7,149 nucleotides of DNA, taken from assembly GCA_003477045.1 (NCBI GenBank), contig DMTS01000146.1:3232-10380 (forward strand), written 5' to 3'. The position numbers and the translations under genes are program-made. Of the stretch, positions 4,401 through 7,149 are shown one piece after another (positions within the stretch are counted from its first letter, which is position 1; each line of letters starts with the position of its first letter). Source of the stretch: Candidatus Delongbacteria bacterium (GTDB lineage Bacteria > UBA4055). A model generated the notes under the pieces. That model was not told where the DNA came from and did not search any database. It saw only the letters and a list, made by a program, of their open reading frames with translations.

Positions 4401-7149
4401 TTGCCTTTGTTAGCACCTTTTGCTTCCCATTCGTTACCGACAAGGTCAAGAGTGACAAATTTTATCCTTGTTGAGAATACCGAATCTTCCGAATTATTAA
4501 CCCATATTTTAAAATATTTCATTTTAGAAATGTCAGGCTCTTTGTTTAGAACCGATGTAAATTCTTCCACCGGTACCCTGTAAAGTGCGAATCCGCTTCC
4601 GTAGTCTGTGCTTACAATATATTTTTTCCCGAATACCGGTGTCGGTTCAAGCTCAAGAGTATATCTGTAAGCCCTGATGCTCGTATCAAGATTTCCGCCG
4701 CCGTCGAGATCCTCAGTGTCAAGTTTGCCGTTACCTTCGGTTTTTATAAAATCCCAGTAGTCGTTTATCTGCGAATCGGGTCTCGGGTTATCTGGCGTAC
4801 CGGGATGATCGTCAAAAGAGTCAAATTCATAAGGTTGCTTTAGAGAGTCTGCGTTAAGGTCGTGAAAATCTGCTGTTCCTTTCTGCATATCATAGCCGAT
4901 ATCTTCAGAATTATCACCTATGTCTAAAACTCCGTTGTTGTTCATATCTTCGCTGTTCATCTTTGCGTCAGGAATGATATCTTCGCTTAGGTCACCTATA
5001 TCAAAATTGAGCGTAATATTCTTATTTGTTGAAACAAGGAACTCGATATACTTAACTTCTCTGAAGTCCTGGTATGATGAGTACAGATACTTCATAACTC
5101 CTGCCCAAGAATCTTCTTTAGTTATCTCATTCCCCAAAACAGCTTCGCTACTTGTTGCCGGTTTAAATACCATATTAAGCGTTGATACCTTGTCGTCTCT
5201 TTCATCCCCGGGAGTTTCCAGATAGATATCTTCTTTCGTCAACTTATCTTCATCCTTCGGATTATACCAGTAGAAAGACAATTCACTCTCTCCCGAATAA
5301 GATTTTAGATAGTACTGCGAAGGTACACCAAGCGAGGCTGCATCGCCTGTGAGGCTGTAGGATCCTGCAGCAGCGTAATCGTCCGGATATGAAGCTTCTG
5401 TCCATGCCGCATAAGTAACGCCCAGCGATTTCTTGACTTTACTGCTCTCGAAATCATCAATATACGCTGCGTCAAGCGGATTCGGGTCCGGAATTATCTG
5501 CGCTATCTCGCCTTCCAGTGAAAGTTTTGACTCTTTGTCGGTCTCGACCAACGGGAGCCAGTCAACCGCTTTTGTAAGATATGGCAGATCAAAACTTGTC
5601 TGTCCGTTCATATCGAGTACGAGGTTCCTTTTGGGTTCATAACCGACATGAACTTTTTCCTCATTCGTCTCTTCGGAAAGGTACAGAACTGTAGCCCCGA
5701 TATATGAGTCCTTGTTGATATTGTATTCGATCCTGTTCCCGAGAAGCATTTTCTGGTCAAGCTGAAAGATCGATGCCGATTCGTAAAGTATCTCGATATC
5801 AGCCGTCAGATACCTGTCATTTATTATTGAAAGCTGTCCGGAGTTATAGTTTATGATATAATCCACATCTTTTACGAGTGTTGTGGCTCCCGATCGCACT
5901 ACTTCCGAACCTTCGATCACATTGAACCCGAGCTCGTATGTGCTGGATTTGCTTGAGAATTCGAACTTCAGCGAGAACTCTGACGACATGTAACTGTCAT
6001 CAGTATAGATCTCTTTGTCCGTGAAAAGAGAATCGCGCGCCCCTTCAGCTCGAATAATACTGTTCATGTCAGGATCAAAAGGCATCACATTAGGAAATCT
6101 GAACTCGCCGTAGCCTGAATAAAGAAATCCGATGTCAACCTCATCGCTGACTTCTTTTTTAGCTACTTCATACCAGTACAGGTAAGGTTTAGGCACATTT
6201 GCGCTGTCATATTCCTCAGTTCTCAGCCCGCTTGAGGTATTTTTCTGGATCGTCAGTTTGAATTCATCCTTACTTATATCAACACCGTCGAGTGAATAAA
6301 CGTTTTTCCACTCAAGTTTATTCCAGGGCATATTCCATTTTTGCCCGTACTCTCCGATTATCTGGAGCTCAAGTTTTGTCCCGGTACTGTCGCTGCTTCC
6401 TATTTCGATCAGATCTGAAGAGTTGGACTGGTTCACTTTTACAAATTTTGCCGCCAGTACCTCTCCGTTTGCAAGATAGAATGATTTAAGCCTGATATAT
6501 CCGAGCTCGTAGTTTATCTCATACATTTCCTGATCAAGCAGTTTTACACGCCTGTTGCTCAGATAAAGGTTTGTAAAACCATCTATAAGATCGGTGGCCG
6601 GTCTTGTGTGGTCTATGTATATATCTGCTTGTGCCTGAGTTCCGGTTTCGGTCCTTGTCACATACAATTCAAAAGTGTAATTTTTGATCTTATACGGTGC
6701 TGAATAAGGTGCCTGATGTTCCAGATGTCTTTCGTAGTTATAGGAAGCTGCCCAGTTTTCGCGGAAAAGCGAATCAATAAAGAAGTATTTGTATCTCAGA
6801 TAGTCCTTTGCGTTCTTTATTTTTTCCTGCTTTCTGACGCCTCCTTTTACTTCGATCTGATTCTTCTGCCCTTTTTCAAATGAAGCGATGGAAGTTGACT
6901 TGAATTTGCCGACTTTTGCTTCAGTTTTGAGTCCGAACAGTCCTTTATTTACGCCGCTGAAGCTGACATACCTTGTCCCAGGCAGGCTTAACCCTATATT
7001 TCCCGCCTCCATTTTCTGGATGATCTCGTCACTCTCGCCTGTATATGTAATTTTTAACGAATTCTCAAAATCGAACGATTCAGTATTCTGGGCTATATCA
7101 ACTTCAACTTTGGTGCCCACTTTTCCCCTGATAGAAATATTCTGAGTCT
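1451..7149 (-). CDS. sprA: SprA, type IX secretion system outer-membrane translocon (5' end missing)
   Basis: SprA (Sov in Porphyromonas) is the giant outer-membrane channel of the type IX secretion system. In Flavobacterium johnsoniae it is a single-chain 36-strand beta-barrel that passes folded cargo and binds PorV or a plug protein. About 1,899 residues are visible (family about 2,400). The frame is open to the right edge: residues TQNISIRGK precede the GTG at 7120, which is internal, so signal peptide and true start are outside. Numbering from that GTG, family signatures in order are: FDFENSLKITYTGESDEII and GLFGLKTEAKVGK near the N-terminus; two similar SprA modules (about 200-235 and 420-455); DAAYIDDFESS (550-560); an acidic segment with calcium-loop-like sequences (about 725-815); KEPGMAMRAKGRLEIADL (from about 1114). 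The remainder is beta-strand-rich, with alternating polar and hydrophobic residues, including GFSPLAGIKVGLKNG. It ends in TAG, 8 nt before xseA. No frameshift was seen. The family call is very secure. Confidence 0.96.
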   Translation of the reverse strand, partial: TQNISIRGKVGTKVEVDIAQNTESFDFENSLKITYTGESDEIIQKMEAGNIGLSLPGTRYVSFSGVNKGLFGLKTEAKVGKFKSTSIASFEKGQKNQIEVKGGVRKQEKIKNAKDYLRYKYFFIDSLFRENWAASYNYERHLEHQAPYSAPYKIKNYTFELYVTRTETGTQAQADIYIDHTRPATDLIDGFTNLYLSNRRVKLLDQEMYEINYELGYIRLKSFYLANGEVLAAKFVKVNQSNSSDLIEIGSSDSTGTKLELQIIGEYGQKWNMPWNKLEWKNVYSLDGVDISKDEFKLTIQKNTSSGLRTEEYDSANVPKPYLYWYEVAKKEVSDEVDIGFLYSGYGEFRFPNVMPFDPDMNSIIRAEGARDSLFTDKEIYTDDSYMSSEFSLKFEFSSKSSTYELGFNVIEGSEVVRSGATTLVKDVDYIINYNSGQLSIINDRYLTADIEILYESASIFQLDQKMLLGNRIEYNINKDSYIGATVLYLSEETNEEKVHVGYEPKRNLVLDMNGQTSFDLPYLTKAVDWLPLVETDKESKLSLEGEIAQIIPDPNPLDAAYIDDFESSKVKKSLGVTYAAWTEASYPDDYAAAGSYSLTGDAASLGVPSQYYLKSYSGESELSFYWYNPKDEDKLTKEDIYLETPGDERDDKVSTLNMVFKPATSSEAVLGNEITKEDSWAGVMKYLYSSYQDFREVKYIEFLVSTNKNITLNFDIGDLSEDIIPDAKMNSEDMNNNGVLDIGDNSEDIGYDMQKGTADFHDLNADSLKQPYEFDSFDDHPGTPDNPRPDSQINDYWDFIKTEGNGKLDTEDLDGGGNLDTSIRAYRYTLELEPTPVFGKKYIVSTDYGSGFALYRVPVEEFTSVLNKEPDISKMKYFKIWVNNSEDSVFSTRIKFVTLDLVGNEWEAKGANKGKIEAKTISNEEDRYYSPPGVKKLDDNNFEEPEQSLSLNITLSSFLSQYEFENGRQAYLSKEIFKGENYLQYEELKMFIHGGTKAGDNEWDEERPLYFVYRFGTDSVNYYEYRSKLVNGWKNDLVNNQMVIKLNDLTNLKTLRSDQSMRADSIFLKEYNDENIKRYIGLRGNPTLQSIKYFNAGILDSAATELNTEIWIDELRLAKVMKEPGMAMRAKGRLEIADLAAVDAEITKQDEEFHRIEDSKGSGINSINTSLNTSMNLDKFLPKKYGVSFPVRYSYSNSSQYTKYQGTTDILVDENNIPDSVRTENTRNQYDFSIRKTTKSNNPYIKYTADNLSLSGNAAFSEGSNASYKKQESESYNYNLSYTLGLPESWFSFSPFVWGKDMNFVKSLSGVKFSFFPSSYNFSVQTGQSENRSLSRRNNYTESRSFQLTRNFSTGLSPIPILNSNYTLSLRSDMYKDLVTKDSTGADTVVANYNRDLGDLFSLEFGELSNYESSLNNTLKLNVSKYMINDFNFKTSYSWVGNLSSRTVSNNIKNRYDSKFNSKIKTKEIITEIQKGVNYFLPEKKAQADVSADEKSDKLKQNPNAVDSIKSATGIKPSEGATRLTRTSTSKSSGKSVLGFLKDNLSDLSMSYSQGRENAFSDIPSLDQANPAFIFGVANRPDNSDYTSSSWSGSWALNGTTKLGLTKNLSLDGISYQFSRAYRENNNEGFTGNDSETKFIWPWVTDEEHKKTGADPYLIPNYSIGISGLQDMLQAKEKISSISISHSKTGSEAIQWYVDGRTPGLYLTGIPDLSGSDLKIRSVAYASGFSPLAGIKVGLKNGFNFSANYNFSYDMKESYTYTDNVRSIQSGEKKYTRELRISAGYNQKGGFSMPFNFWPFKGAKLDNDIDYNLAVSFSSNDRHSYDILLKEYESLEKGIQSTNFTISPDITYRVSKKLNGTASYSYNYNETQNYDARSVVNTNHKFELRAVLSITGN
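2534..2698 (-). other. Aromatic-free, Lys/Ser-rich linker in the SprA barrel region
   Basis: These 55 codons (residues 1475-1529 from the GTG at 7120) encode a stretch with no Phe, Tyr or Trp, nine Lys and ten Ser, between EKKAQADVSADEK and STSKSSGKSV. The flanking sequence is full of aromatic residues and alternating strands typical of an outer-membrane barrel. It reads in frame and shows no sign of a sequencing error. The natural reading is a long disordered loop between two strands; which face of the membrane it lies on cannot be told from the sequence. Confidence 0.55.
4676..4948 (-). other. Acidic, calcium-loop-like segment inside SprA
   Basis: This part of the sprA product (residues about 725-815 from the GTG at 7120) is rich in Asp, Glu, Asn and Gly. 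DMNNNGVLDIGD (725-736, bases 4948-4913) fits a 12-residue EF-hand/dockerin-type loop at every key position: Asp1, Asn3, Asn5, Gly6, Leu8, Asp12. GNGKLDTED followed by DLDGGGNLDTSI (804-815, bases 4711-4676) is a weaker second case: Asp1, Asp3 and Leu8 are present, but the last position is Ile. Calcium binding is inferred from the pattern only. Confidence 0.5.

Noticed and set aside
4920..5225. Plus-strand open frame of 101 codons with Ser/Leu-rich sequence, at first sight membrane-like.
   Set aside because: It is a shadow of sprA: the hydrophobic and Ser-rich look comes from the complement of its Asp/Glu/Lys codons.
6888..7145. Plus-strand open frame of 85 codons at the right edge.
   Set aside because: It lies wholly antisense to the conserved N-terminal part of sprA, with no independent evidence of coding.

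Overview
The window looks like part of a chromosome from the Bacteroidota/Ignavibacteriota side of the FCB group. The main reason is a very long SprA-family protein, the outer-membrane translocon of the type IX secretion system (T9SS), which is essentially restricted to these phyla. The leftmost gene has a perfect Shine-Dalgarno sequence and an E. coli-like TTGACA/TATATT promoter. Classical Bacteroidota (Flavobacteriia, Bacteroidia) mostly lack both, so I lean towards an early-branching relative such as Ignavibacteria. That placement is an inference and cannot be settled from this window.

All recognisable genes are on the minus strand and are read from right to left. From 7149 down to 1451 lies sprA, open at the right edge, so its N-terminal part, true start and promoter are missing. 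Eight bases after its stop comes xseA (1442-210), the large subunit of exodeoxyribonuclease VII, complete and with all the catalytic-motif residues I could check. A 114-bp AT-rich intergenic region (96-209) follows. It holds a strong sigma-70-type promoter, a small palindrome over the -35 box and a double Shine-Dalgarno sequence. These drive a small lipoprotein-like gene that starts at 95 and runs off the left edge after 31 codons.

sprA and xseA are packed like an operon, but their products have no known shared function: one is an outer-membrane secretion channel, the other a cytoplasmic nuclease. The lipoprotein gene appears to be a separate transcription unit. No xseB (ExoVII small subunit) is present next to xseA. 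I see no tRNA, rRNA, CRISPR array, insertion sequence or phage gene. The plus-strand open frames are shadows of the two large genes. The window is mostly ordinary core-genome content. The points most worth following up are the gene neighbourhood of sprA, the calcium-loop-like segments and aromatic-free linker in SprA, and the unusually strong expression signals of the small lipoprotein.
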